Below, piece by piece: positions 8,182 through 15,527 of a DNA stretch of 37,035 nt. Within the stretch, counting starts at the first letter, position 1; each line of letters begins with the position of its first letter. The stretch comes from an uncultured Opitutales bacterium (lineage in GTDB: Bacteria > Verrucomicrobiota > Verrucomicrobiia > Opitutales > Intestinicryptomonadaceae), in the NCBI GenBank assembly GCA_900546565.1, contig URDC01000012.1, positions 1 through 37,035 on the forward strand. The letters are read 5' to 3'. Both the position numbers and the translations under genes were made by a program. Below the pieces are notes generated by a model. The model saw only the letters and a list, made by a program, of their open reading frames with translations. It searched no databases and was not told where the DNA came from.

Positions 8182-9099
8182 TCAAAACGAGATTCCGACG
8201 CACACGCTCGAAAACAGGTTTTTACGCGGTCCGCAATCGTATGTGGGGAGGTTCGATGCGCCGTCGCTTGTATTATAGGCGTAGCCGACGCCCGCGCGGA
8301 CGAAGACGTTTTCGGCGATATCGTAGGTGGCGGAAAGTTTGAAGGCGCAATACCAGTAGGACTCGCGCGAGTCGAGGTCGCTGTCGTAGGCGAAGTCCTC
8401 GACGTGCACGAATGCGCCGTATATAGCGGCGTCGAATTTGAATTTTTTGAGCGCGGCTATTCTGAACTCGGGGTTGAAACCGAAGCGGAATTCGTGCGAA
8501 GCGAAGCTGAAATCGTAGATATAGTAGGCGAACGGCTGTATTTCGGGCACGTTGCCGATGAAGCCGAAGAGGATGTTGCCGAAGTTGTGTGCTCCGCCGC
8601 CGAGCGAGGCGGGGCGGTGGTCGGCGTAAACGTCTCTGTCGGCAAAGGCGAAGTCGCCGCCGATGTCGATTTGGAAGAGTTCGGTGAGGTTGTATTTCCA
8701 GCCCATCAAGGCGAAGAATGTGTTGGCGTAGCCTTTGTCGAGGGCGTAGAGGTAGGAGAGTTCGGTGTAGCTCTCGCCGCTGAAAAGTTCGCGGCGGTCT
8801 TCGAATGTGAAGGCGGTGGCGTTATTGGCGACTTTTTTGCCCGAGTAGGTGAGGTTGTATTCGTAGGAAACGCGGGCGTTGGTGGAGCTTTCGCCGTCGA
8901 TGCCGAAGTCGCGCGGTTTGACGTCGAACGCGGAATTCATCGCATTGGCGTTTATGCCGAGAGCGTTGTTTGTATCGGGTTTTTTCAGCCCGTATCTGCC
9001 GAGTTTTCCGTCGGGTTCGGCGATGGCAAAGAGTGTGTTTGCCGTCAGAAGTATGGCGCAGGCGGCGCAGAAGAGTTTCGATGTGTTCGGTTTTTTCAT
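8182..9099 (-). CDS. Predicted outer-membrane beta-barrel protein
   Basis: 305 aa. A signal peptide is clear (lysine start, hydrophobic stretch at about 8-22, 'LFAIAEP'). The mature sequence alternates polar and hydrophobic residues rich in Tyr, Phe and Gly, for example 'TYDIAENVFVRAGVGYAYN', and ends in phenylalanine ('CVGISF'), the usual C-terminal signal for insertion by the BAM complex. I cannot assign it to a named porin family. It diverges from the YhcH-like gene over 142 nt. A weak promoter-like pair on the minus strand (TTGTAA at 9133-9138, TACCTT at 9110-9115, 17-bp spacer) would start transcription within a few nt of the ATG. Confidence 0.7.
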   Translation of the reverse strand: MKKPNTSKLFCAACAILLTANTLFAIAEPDGKLGRYGLKKPDTNNALGINANAMNSAFDVKPRDFGIDGESSTNARVSYEYNLTYSGKKVANNATAFTFEDRRELFSGESYTELSYLYALDKGYANTFFALMGWKYNLTELFQIDIGGDFAFADRDVYADHRPASLGGGAHNFGNILFGFIGNVPEIQPFAYYIYDFSFASHEFRFGFNPEFRIAALKKFKFDAAIYGAFVHVEDFAYDSDLDSRESYWYCAFKLSATYDIAENVFVRAGVGYAYNTSDGASNLPTYDCGPRKNLFSSVCVGISF

Positions 9100-9197
9100 A
9101 AGGGGGAATAAGGTAGATTGGGCGGAGTTTTTTTACAACCCTAAATTTTATCGCGGCGGGAGGTTTTATTCGGGCGGTTCGGCGCGGGCGAAAGCTC

Positions 9198-9214
9198 TTT
9201 ACAAATTTTGTAAA
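9198..9214. promoter_or_regulatory. Perfect palindrome, likely operator upstream of the YhcH-like gene
   Basis: TTTACAAA (9198-9205) and TTTGTAAA (9207-9214) are exact reverse complements around a single central T. The 17-bp site lies 27 nt before the ATG at 9242 in the divergent gap, where a repressor or activator would act. There is no T run after it, so it is not a terminator. Confidence 0.5.
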
Positions 9215-9241
9215 ATGCTTAAAATCGGGGGGCGAGTTTTT

Positions 9242-9742
9242 ATGAATCAGCAGCAAGGCAATTTTTCGAAAATGCAAATAAATGTTTTCAATCTCGACGA
9301 CAAGGCCGCGAGGGCGCGGCTTGAAGCGGAAAATCCGATTTTCGGGGCGGTGTTCAATTTTCTGACGGCAAAGCCGCTTGACGAGTTGGCGCGGATAAGC
9401 GGGAAGGTCGATTTGCTCGGAGACGACGCGTTTTTGAATTTTTCAAAAAACGTCCTCAAAATGCGCGGGGAGGCAAAGCTTGAAGCGCACGACAAGTATA
9501 TCGACTTGCAGCTTGTGCTGAGCGGTCGCGAGAAGATTGGCGTTCGCGCGCGCGGAGAATGTCGCGATATTATCGACGATAGGCTTGTTCAAAACGACGT
9601 TGTGTTTTTCGGCGAGGAGTTCGACGAGGTTGTTGAAGTCAGAGCGGGGCAATATGTTGTTTTGTATCCCGACTGTGCGCACGCGCCCTGCATTGGCGAG
9701 GGTGAAGACTGCAAATGTGTCGCTAAAATCCGCCTTGTTTAA
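9242..9742 (+). CDS. YhcH/YjgK/YiaL (DUF386) family sugar anomerase-like protein
   Basis: 166 aa from the ATG at 9242; a second in-frame ATG at 9272 gives 156 aa, closer to the usual length of about 150. The conserved metal-binding cupin-like signature is present: 'LEAHDKYIDLQLVLSG' and, near the C-terminus, 'VVLYPDCAHAPCI'. E. coli YhcH (NanQ) opens N-acetylneuraminate anomers, and other members act on related sugars, so this is probably a small-sugar anomerase or isomerase of the cytoplasm. A G-rich stretch at about 9227-9232 could serve as ribosome binding site for 9242. The palindrome at 9198-9214 suggests regulation. The gene converges with the murB operon without an obvious terminator between them. 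Confidence 0.8.
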   Translation: MNQQQGNFSKMQINVFNLDDKAARARLEAENPIFGAVFNFLTAKPLDELARISGKVDLLGDDAFLNFSKNVLKMRGEAKLEAHDKYIDLQLVLSGREKIGVRARGECRDIIDDRLVQNDVVFFGEEFDEVVEVRAGQYVVLYPDCAHAPCIGEGEDCKCVAKIRLV

Positions 9743-9832
9743 TTTGGTGCGGCATTGCGCGCGTTGGGCTCGCGGTGTTTGTCCTGCCGAGTTTGGCTCG
9801 GGCTGGCTTGGAATTGTGGAATTCGGTCGGGG

Positions 9833-10669
9833 TTAGTCGACCATTTTTATTTCGAATTTCAGGCGTTTGCCGAGGCAGGCGTGTAGTGTTTTTATTGTGG
9901 CGAACACTGCGCGAAGCCACGCTGGATTTGTGGAACTATTGACTGCCCAATTCAGTTTTTTTGGGCTGATTCCCGCAGGCGCGAGGGCAAATAGCAGGCG
10001 GGTGAATTTTAGAATGGGCGCGTAGTAGCGGTTGCACATCGAGCCGCAGTTGCGCTTTGACAAGTCCTGATTTTTTGCCGCCCATTCGAGCCGCGCCCGA
10101 ATCGGGTTTTCGGCGAATTTTGCGGGGGGTAGTTCGAGAACGGCGGATACTACGAATTTTTCGCCGTCGGAAAACTCGCTGTTGCGGTAATCGAAAAAAA
10201 TGTCCGGCTTTTGTTTTTCGACGATTTTTGTGCCGTCGAAATAGCGCACGGAAACGACGAAGTCGGAAATGCTTTTGCCCTCGGCGCGTCCTCCGCCCGC
10301 GTTCATTGCGATTGCGCCGCCGAGTTGGCAGGGCGCGGAAGCCAGATAATAGCAGCTGTTGCGCGAGTTTTTATAGGCGAAATTGAGCAATTCGAGCATA
10401 TCGACCGACGACGAGACGCGGAAAAGGTTTGTGTCGAGCTGTTCGATTTTTTTCGGCAACGCGTTTTTTAAGAGCGCGCTTTTTATTTTCGAATGTTTGA
10501 AGAAGACGTTCGAGCCCCCGCCCAAGACAAACGGTTTTATGCCGAGTTTGTGCGCAGAGGCGAACGCTGCGGCGATGTCGGCTTCGGATTCGATTTCGGC
10601 GTAGAATTCGGCGGTGTGGAATGTGCCGAATTTGCTGAAATTGCGCCCGCTGTGCTTTTTAAACTGCAT
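9833..10669 (-). CDS. murB: Divergent UDP-N-acetylenolpyruvoylglucosamine reductase (MurB)
   Basis: 278 aa; start chosen at the ATG whose complement is 10667-10669, overlapping the end of purN by 11 nt. MurB reduces UDP-GlcNAc-enolpyruvate to UDP-MurNAc with NADPH and FAD. FAD-binding marks are 'VLGGGSNVFF' (49-57) and 'QLGGAIAMNAGG' (115-126). 'YRNSEF' (161-166) carries the catalytic arginine, S210 in 'NCGSMCN' matches the proton-donating serine, and E273 in 'LKFEIKMV' matches the C-terminal glutamate. It is short, and in the substrate loop 'GSMCNRY' replaces the usual 'GSxFKNP', while the usual 'AGLIexaGxKG' block is barely recognisable. It may be a type II MurB or a specialised paralogue. 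A longer in-frame reading from 11164 is an artefact running through purN. Confidence 0.75.
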   Translation of the reverse strand: MQFKKHSGRNFSKFGTFHTAEFYAEIESEADIAAAFASAHKLGIKPFVLGGGSNVFFKHSKIKSALLKNALPKKIEQLDTNLFRVSSSVDMLELLNFAYKNSRNSCYYLASAPCQLGGAIAMNAGGGRAEGKSISDFVVSVRYFDGTKIVEKQKPDIFFDYRNSEFSDGEKFVVSAVLELPPAKFAENPIRARLEWAAKNQDLSKRNCGSMCNRYYAPILKFTRLLFALAPAGISPKKLNWAVNSSTNPAWLRAVFATIKTLHACLGKRLKFEIKMVD

Positions 10670-11252
10670 TGGCGGCGTGTTTTTTTGCGATGTCGGCGAC
10701 GACGTCCACAAGGAGGATATGTTCGGCGGCGTGGACTTTTGCCTCGACGGTTTCGAGGGTGTCGGAGGGGGCGATTTCGACTTCGCGCTGGGCGATGATT
10801 TCGCCGCCGTCGAGCTCGCTGCTGACGTAATGGACGGTGCAGCCGCATTTTGTTTCGCCCGCCTCGAATGCGCGTTTAATGGAGTCTTTACCCTTGTAGG
10901 CGGGCAAGAGGCTCGGGTGCAGGTTGATTGTTTTTTTGCCGAAAAGCCCGACGAACGAGTCGGGCAGAATGCGCATAAAGCCCGCCAAAACCACGAGGTC
11001 GGGGGCTTCGGAGAGGACGAAATCGTTGTAGCGTTTTTCGGAGGAGGGGGTGAAGCGCGCCCCCCTGCGTTCGGGGTTGAGATAAACGGCTTTGATGTGG
11101 CGCGACTTTGCCACTTGCAGGGCGCGGGCATCGGGATTGTCGCTTGCCAATGCGGCGATTTCAACGCCTTCGAGTTTTCCGCCCGCCTGTGTAGCGTTCA
11201 TTATTGCCTCGGCGTTCGAGCCGTAGCCGCTTGCGAATATCAAAATTTTCAT
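10659..11252 (-). CDS. purN: Phosphoribosylglycinamide formyltransferase PurN
   Basis: 197 aa, normal length. It transfers a formyl group from 10-formyl-THF to GAR, the third step of purine synthesis, in the cytoplasm. Visible marks are the phosphate loop 'SGYGSN' (8-13), 'VVLAGFMRIL', the catalytic 'INLHPSLLPAYKG' with N110 and H112, and D148 in 'SSELDGGEII'. It sits between the AsmA-like gene (4-nt ATGA overlap at 11249-11252) and murB (11-nt overlap), so the three should be translated from one mRNA. No other pur gene is next to it; purA is about 19 kb away. Confidence 0.95.
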   Translation of the reverse strand: MKILIFASGYGSNAEAIMNATQAGGKLEGVEIAALASDNPDARALQVAKSRHIKAVYLNPERRGARFTPSSEKRYNDFVLSEAPDLVVLAGFMRILPDSFVGLFGKKTINLHPSLLPAYKGKDSIKRAFEAGETKCGCTVHYVSSELDGGEIIAQREVEIAPSDTLETVEAKVHAAEHILLVDVVADIAKKHAANAV

Positions 11253-11986
11253 TTTCCCCCGTCTATATATGATGTTACAATACGCGCCAAGAAAGAAAGC
11301 TCTCCCGTTGCGTTGAGTTTTGAAGAAAGCTCGGCGAGCGCGGTTTCCGGGTTTATGCCGCCGGATTTTTCAAGGCTGACAGGTGCGTTTCTGGCGATAT
11401 TGATGATGTCGCTGTGCTGCGAGATGTCGACGTATGTGGCATTGAAGCCGTTTTCTGCCTTTTTCAGCGAAATTTTCAACGTTTTAAGTCCCTCTGGCGG
11501 CACGGAAACGAGGTCGGCGACCGTGCGCATAAGCGCGAGGAGATTGGGTGTTTGGTTCGGGATTCTTACAGCGTTTACGCGCGAGATTTCGATTTCGAAC
11601 TCGGAAACCACGGGTTTGCGCAGGATAACCGAGAGGGGCGAGACTCTGAATTTGAGGCGGCCGATTTCGAGCATAGTTTCGTTTGCGGCGGTATGGATTT
11701 TGTCGGAGACGTCGTATTTGGGCGAATTGTAGACGCGCATATTCGAGACTTCGCACTCGCCTGTAATGAAATTCGAGCGGTATTTGCCGAGGGTGGGCGT
11801 CATATCCGATGCGTCGGAAACGATTTCTTTGAGCAGGTCGTTGCCCGCGATTTCATATGGCATCCAGAGCAAACCGATACCCGAAGTCGCGATTACAACC
11901 GCCGCAAGTATTGCCGCGCAGATGTTTGATGGCGCGAAGAAATGTCTTTTGGTGCGTTTGTGCCGCGATATTCGTAGAAAGCTCAT
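11249..11986 (-). CDS. Membrane-anchored AsmA-like protein of unknown function
   Basis: 245 aa. A basic N-terminus (about 1-18) precedes one membrane helix (about 22-46), leaving the rest in the periplasm. The segment 'GECEVSNMRVYNSPKY', then 'TMLEIGRLKFRVSPLSVILRKPVVSEFEIEIS', has the layout of AsmA/DUF748-type proteins, where a short strand with 'NP' is followed by a basal 'l.v.v.l.sLl...i.i..i.i' repeat. Such proteins bridge the envelope or act in lipid transport and outer-membrane assembly. The similarity is at motif level only. It is the first gene of the operon with purN and murB. Confidence 0.6.
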   Translation of the reverse strand: MSFLRISRHKRTKRHFFAPSNICAAILAAVVIATSGIGLLWMPYEIAGNDLLKEIVSDASDMTPTLGKYRSNFITGECEVSNMRVYNSPKYDVSDKIHTAANETMLEIGRLKFRVSPLSVILRKPVVSEFEIEISRVNAVRIPNQTPNLLALMRTVADLVSVPPEGLKTLKISLKKAENGFNATYVDISQHSDIINIARNAPVSLEKSGGINPETALAELSSKLNATGELSFLARIVTSYIDGGK

Positions 11987-11993
11987 TGTGTCG

Positions 11994-12023
11994 TAAGTAT
12001 GACGGCGGGGGATTTTCGGGCAA
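11994..12023 (-). promoter_or_regulatory. Candidate promoter of the AsmA-like/purN/murB operon
   Basis: Read on the minus strand: TTGCCC (12018-12023), 18-bp spacer, TACTTA (11994-11999), then 7 nt to the ATG. No Shine-Dalgarno sequence is present, so the first mRNA codon could be the start codon. Confidence 0.35.
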
Positions 12024-12043
12024 CAAAATTTTTCCGCAAAGGC

Positions 12044-12078
12044 GCAAAAAAATGCGCCGCGTTTTATGGCGGCGCGTT
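12044..12078 (-). terminator. Rho-independent terminator of htpG
   Basis: Stem GCGCCGC (12054-12060) / GCGGCGC (12069-12075). The A run at about 12046-12052 gives a T run on the minus strand. It lies 55 nt after the htpG stop. Confidence 0.75.
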
Positions 12079-12132
12079 TGTTTGAGGGGCGGGAAGTTTT
12101 TGGGCTGCGGTATCCGATTTTTGATGTCGGGG

Positions 12133-13956
12133 CTATGCCTTGATTTTTGCTAGGATTTCGTTGAGGCGTTTGGACATCTCGACGGTGTTTTCGAGCAAGC
12201 CCGCGGCGAGCATTGCGTTGTCGAAGAGCTGCAAGAGCACGAGTTTTGCCAAGTCGGGAGAGGACTCGCGCAGGGCCGACAGGTTCTTGATTGCGTCGCT
12301 ATGCGGGTTGATTTCGAAGTCCACAATTGGTTTTGGCAGCGGCGCGTCGGGGTTCATCGCCTTCAACATTGCCCGCATTTGCGGGGTGAGCGAATCGGAA
12401 TTGAGAACCGCCACGGGACTGTCGACAAGGCGTCCCTTCGAGACGACCTCGCGGACTGTGCCGTCGCCGAGTGTTTGTTTTATCCAAGTTTTGAGCGCGT
12501 CGAGTTTATCTTCGGGCAGGGCGGGTGTGGAGGAGTTTTCGGGAATGTCGTCGAGTTTGATGTCGGCGGAATCCGCGCTCTTGAATTTTTTGCCATCGTA
12601 TTCGCCGAGGTTGCCGACGAGGAACGAATCGATTGCGTCGAACATATAAAGCACCTCCAAGCCGCGAGCCTTGAACGCCTCGATGTATGGGGAGGCTTCG
12701 ACGGCGTTTCTGTCCGCGCCGCAGATGTAGTAGATTGTGTCCTGCGAGGGCTTCATTCTGCCGATGTAGTCGTCGAGCGAGACGTAGTCGCCGTTGTCGA
12801 AGAGGCTCGATTTGAAGCGCAGGAGTTTGGAAAGCTCCTTGCGGTTGTCGAAGTCTGTCGCCGCGCCCTCTTTGAGGAAGACGCCGAATTTGTCGAAGAT
12901 TTCGGCGTATTTCTTGGCGTCGGTCTTGGCGGTTTCGCCGAGGTGTTTGAGGAATTTTTTGAGCACCACTTTGCCGAGTTTTGCCGTAAGCCCGCTATCC
13001 TGCATGCTTTCGCGCGAGATGTTAAGCGGAATGTCGGAGCTGTCTATTAAGCCCTTGACGAAGCGCATCCAATCGGGAAATAGTTTCTTGCAGGCGGGGT
13101 CTATCATCACCTTTTTGCAATAGAGCGCGACTTCGCCCTCGGTTTTGCCGAAGCCCATTGCCTCGGGATTTTCCGCGGGAATGTAGATTAGCGCGTTCAT
13201 TTCGAGCGGGGCGTCGGACTTGAAATGTATGTAGTCGAGTGGGGCGGTGTATGAATGGGTGAAGAATTTGTAGAAGTCGTCGTATTGCTCTTTGGTGAGT
13301 TCGGACTTGGATTTCAGCCAGATTGCCTGTTTTGTTTCGAGCTTTTCGCCGTCGACGGAAACGGGGAACTCGACGAATGCGCTGTATTTGGAGAGGATTT
13401 CGGTTACGCGCTGTTTTTGCGCAAACTCGGCGTATTCGGGTTTGAGGGTGGCGACGATTTTCGTGCCGCGTTCGGGTTTGTCGAACGCCTCGATTGTGAA
13501 GTTTTCCGAGCCGTCGCACGTCCAATGCAGACCTTCGCCCGAGTCGGACTTCGTGTAGACGTCGACTTTATCCGCGACCATAAAGACGCTGTAAAAGCCG
13601 ACGCCGAACTGTCCGATGAGTCCGTCGGAAAGCTGCCCCCTGTTTTCTTTGAGGGCGTCGATGAAGGCCTTCGAGCCTGAATGGGCGATTGTGCCGAGGT
13701 TTTCGACGAGCTCGTCGCGCGTCATACCTATGCCCGAATCTTCGATTGCGAATGTTTTGGCGTCGGGGTCTGTGGTGATTTTGATTTCGAGCTCGCAGGC
13801 GGGTTCGCCCTTTGCGAGCTTGCCGAAGCGTTCCTTTTCGGACGCGTCGGAGGCGTTTGAAACCAGTTCGCGCACGAAGATTTCCTTGTCGGTGTAGAGC
13901 GAATTGATTACGATGTCCAGAACCTGTTTTACTTCTGCCTTAAATTTGTATTCCAT
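12133..13956 (-). CDS. htpG: Molecular chaperone HtpG (Hsp90)
   Basis: 607 aa, slightly short for the family (about 620-630). HtpG is the cytoplasmic ATP-driven Hsp90. The N-terminal GHKL ATPase is intact: E30 and N34 in 'ELVSNASDAS', 'EDSGIGMT' (72-79), 'GTIAHSGSK' (88-96) and the lid 'GQFGVGFYS' (115-123). The loop after 'NASDAS' is shorter than in E. coli, which accounts for part of the length difference. Middle-domain 'NISRESMQ' and a C-terminal dimerisation region 'LFDNAMLAAGLL' follow. It is flanked by its own terminator. TATTGA (13964-13969) ends 7 nt upstream of the ATG and there is no Shine-Dalgarno site. Confidence 0.96.
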   Translation of the reverse strand: MEYKFKAEVKQVLDIVINSLYTDKEIFVRELVSNASDASEKERFGKLAKGEPACELEIKITTDPDAKTFAIEDSGIGMTRDELVENLGTIAHSGSKAFIDALKENRGQLSDGLIGQFGVGFYSVFMVADKVDVYTKSDSGEGLHWTCDGSENFTIEAFDKPERGTKIVATLKPEYAEFAQKQRVTEILSKYSAFVEFPVSVDGEKLETKQAIWLKSKSELTKEQYDDFYKFFTHSYTAPLDYIHFKSDAPLEMNALIYIPAENPEAMGFGKTEGEVALYCKKVMIDPACKKLFPDWMRFVKGLIDSSDIPLNISRESMQDSGLTAKLGKVVLKKFLKHLGETAKTDAKKYAEIFDKFGVFLKEGAATDFDNRKELSKLLRFKSSLFDNGDYVSLDDYIGRMKPSQDTIYYICGADRNAVEASPYIEAFKARGLEVLYMFDAIDSFLVGNLGEYDGKKFKSADSADIKLDDIPENSSTPALPEDKLDALKTWIKQTLGDGTVREVVSKGRLVDSPVAVLNSDSLTPQMRAMLKAMNPDAPLPKPIVDFEINPHSDAIKNLSALRESSPDLAKLVLLQLFDNAMLAAGLLENTVEMSKRLNEILAKIKA

Positions 13957-14166
13957 AATTTATTCAATATTTGTTTGTTTAATTTAAAGAGGGCGTGTGC
14001 GATTGCAAACGTAAAAAACGGCAAGCGCAAAAATTCCGAAAAGCGTTTTGTGCGTTTTCGGAGCGTCGTTTATTTCGACAGTTTCGGCGGGCGAGCTGTT
14101 CCGCGTTTTTTTGTTTTTTTCGGGGCGCGGCGGCGTCGGTCGAAAGAAGGCGGACGAGAAAAAAAC

Positions 14167-14194
14167 TTGCCTCGGGCGTCGTTTAGTCTATCTT
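14167..14194 (+). promoter_or_regulatory. Candidate promoter of the four-helix membrane protein gene
   Basis: TTGCCT (14167-14172), 16-bp spacer, TATCTT (14189-14194), then 10 nt to the ATG at 14205. The predicted leader is only about 3 nt. Confidence 0.4.
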
Positions 14195-14204
14195 TGTGCG
14201 TTAA

Positions 14205-14756
14205 ATGGCGTCGGAATTGAAGTTGGAGAACTATTCTCTTAGCAGTGTTTCTGCTAGGATTTTTTGTGTGTTTTTTGTGATATCGGTTTTGACGCTCGTG
14301 TATTTGAACCTGATTTCGAAGGAGGAAATGAAGCTGGTTTCGGCGCAGTTCCCGGAATTCGGGGAATCGCGGAAGGAGGCGATTGTCGAAAGCTACAAGA
14401 TTTCGATTTCGGTCGCGCTGTTTTTTATCGATATAATTCTTGTGGGTCCGTTTGCCGCCCTGAGTTATTTCGGCGACCACATAAAGCCGCGCAGGCATAT
14501 GCCGTTTATTTGCAGGCTGAGCTTTTTCGATTTGGGCGTTTCGCTCGCGCTGGTGTTTACGATTGCGCTTGCCTCGGCGCACATTTTGATAATCGACTGC
14601 GTTTCGTCGATACGGCTTACGCACGGCGAATTTATGACGATTGTGTTTTTCAACGCCGCGATTTTCGTCGTGTGGCTTGTGATTACCGCGCTTAAAATCT
14701 ACACTTACACGCCCGACCAACGCCGCGAGCTTGCGAAGTATATTGTGAGTTTGTAG
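14205..14756 (+). CDS. Hypothetical four-helix inner-membrane protein
   Basis: 183 aa, not recognised. Four hydrophobic segments lie at about 16-37, 66-89, 108-131 and 143-165. A charged loop separates the first two and 'DHIKPRRHMP' the second pair, so the positive-inside rule places that loop in the cytoplasm. There is no signal peptide, cysteine pair or known catalytic motif. The gene stands alone between htpG (divergent) and the sugar transferase gene (convergent). It is probably real: coding periodicity is consistent over its length and a promoter-like pair sits just upstream. Confidence 0.65.
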   Translation: MASELKLENYSLSSVSARIFCVFFVISVLTLVYLNLISKEEMKLVSAQFPEFGESRKEAIVESYKISISVALFFIDIILVGPFAALSYFGDHIKPRRHMPFICRLSFFDLGVSLALVFTIALASAHILIIDCVSSIRLTHGEFMTIVFFNAAIFVVWLVITALKIYTYTPDQRRELAKYIVSL

Positions 14757-14782
14757 CGGCTTTGTGCGCGTTTTTCGGGCGC

Positions 14783-14809
14783 AAAAAAGGCGCGGAGATT
14801 GCCGCGCCG
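14783..14809 (-). terminator. Terminator of the aminotransferase/sugar transferase operon
   Basis: Stem GGCGCGG (14789-14795) / CCGCGCC (14802-14808). The A run at 14783-14788 gives six T on the minus strand. It lies 26 nt after the sugar transferase stop. Confidence 0.75.
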
Positions 14810-14834
14810 CAGGTTGGGGAGTGTGTCGGATTGT

Positions 14835-15527
14835 TTATCTTTTTAGGAAGACTGCCGCAAATGTTTTGAACATAATTTTGAAATCGCCCGCAATGCTGAA
14901 TTCCTTTTGAGATTTGAGATTATATGCCATTTTGCGCGGGAGAATTTCGGTTATGTAGACTTTGTCGGCATCGCTGGCGGAACTCAGAAGCTGTTCCTCG
15001 TCCTTAAAGCAGATACTCGCCTCTGAGGTTATGCCTGCGGGCAGCAGCAATGTCGCCGTCATTTCGGGCGTGTAGGCGGCGACGTATTTGGGAACTTCGG
15101 GGCGCGTCCCGACGAATGTCATTGTTCCTCGAAAGACGTCGATAAGCTGGCTGATTTCGTCGAGGCGGTATTTTCTGATGAATTTGCCGACGCGGGTAAT
15201 GCGGGCGTCGTTGCCGACGGTGACGAGAGTGCCCTGCCGTTCGGCGTTCCGAGTCATGGAGCGGAATTTGAAAATCCTGAATTCGCGCCCGAATTGCGTT
15301 ATGCGTTTTTGTCTGAAAAATACCGGCCCTTCGGATTCGAGTTTGATTGCCGCCGCCAAAATTAAGAACAACGGCGAAAACAGCACAAGCAATGCCGCAG
15401 AAAGCAGCACGTCGAAGCACCGTTTTAAAACGAGGCTCGGCGTGCGTTTTTTCAGGGCGTCGTAATAGGGTTTTACGGCGTCGTTTTGCATTTGCGGCGG
15501 GAGGTCTGTCCAGTCGACGAGCAGCAT
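14835..15527 (-). CDS. Polyprenyl-phosphate phosphoglycosyl transferase (PglC/WcaJ type)
   Basis: 230 aa. The bacterial sugar transferase family (PF02397) loads a sugar-1-phosphate from a UDP-sugar onto undecaprenyl phosphate, the first membrane step of glycan assembly. After about 30 soluble residues there is one hydrophobic re-entrant helix (33-62). Then follow 'SEGPVFFRQKRITQFG', 'FRIFKFRSM', the catalytic dyad D123-E124 in 'YRLDEISQL', and 'FVGTRPEVPKY'. The minimal size is that of the monotopic PglC group; the WcaJ membrane domain is absent. The gene overlaps the aminotransferase by 1 nt, so the sugar loaded is likely a 4-amino-6-deoxy sugar. The dehydratase and any acetyltransferase needed for such a sugar are not in the window. 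Confidence 0.9.
   Translation of the reverse strand: MLLVDWTDLPPQMQNDAVKPYYDALKKRTPSLVLKRCFDVLLSAALLVLFSPLFLILAAAIKLESEGPVFFRQKRITQFGREFRIFKFRSMTRNAERQGTLVTVGNDARITRVGKFIRKYRLDEISQLIDVFRGTMTFVGTRPEVPKYVAAYTPEMTATLLLPAGITSEASICFKDEEQLLSSASDADKVYITEILPRKMAYNLKSQKEFSIAGDFKIMFKTFAAVFLKR

Noticed and set aside
8149..9111. Long open frame on the plus strand opposite the beta-barrel gene
   Set aside because: It is antisense to a gene with a signal peptide and a C-terminal Phe, and its valine/glycine/glutamate-rich product matches the mirror image of the real codon pattern.
10670..11164. Possible N-terminal extension of MurB
   Set aside because: The frame is open to 11164, but the extra Ser/Pro/Thr-rich residues are read out of frame through purN. 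The MurB fold begins at the ATG complementary to 10667-10669.
10614..11732. 372-codon plus-strand frame across purN and the AsmA-like gene
   Set aside because: It is antisense to purN, which has all catalytic motifs, and crosses a gene boundary without domains of its own.
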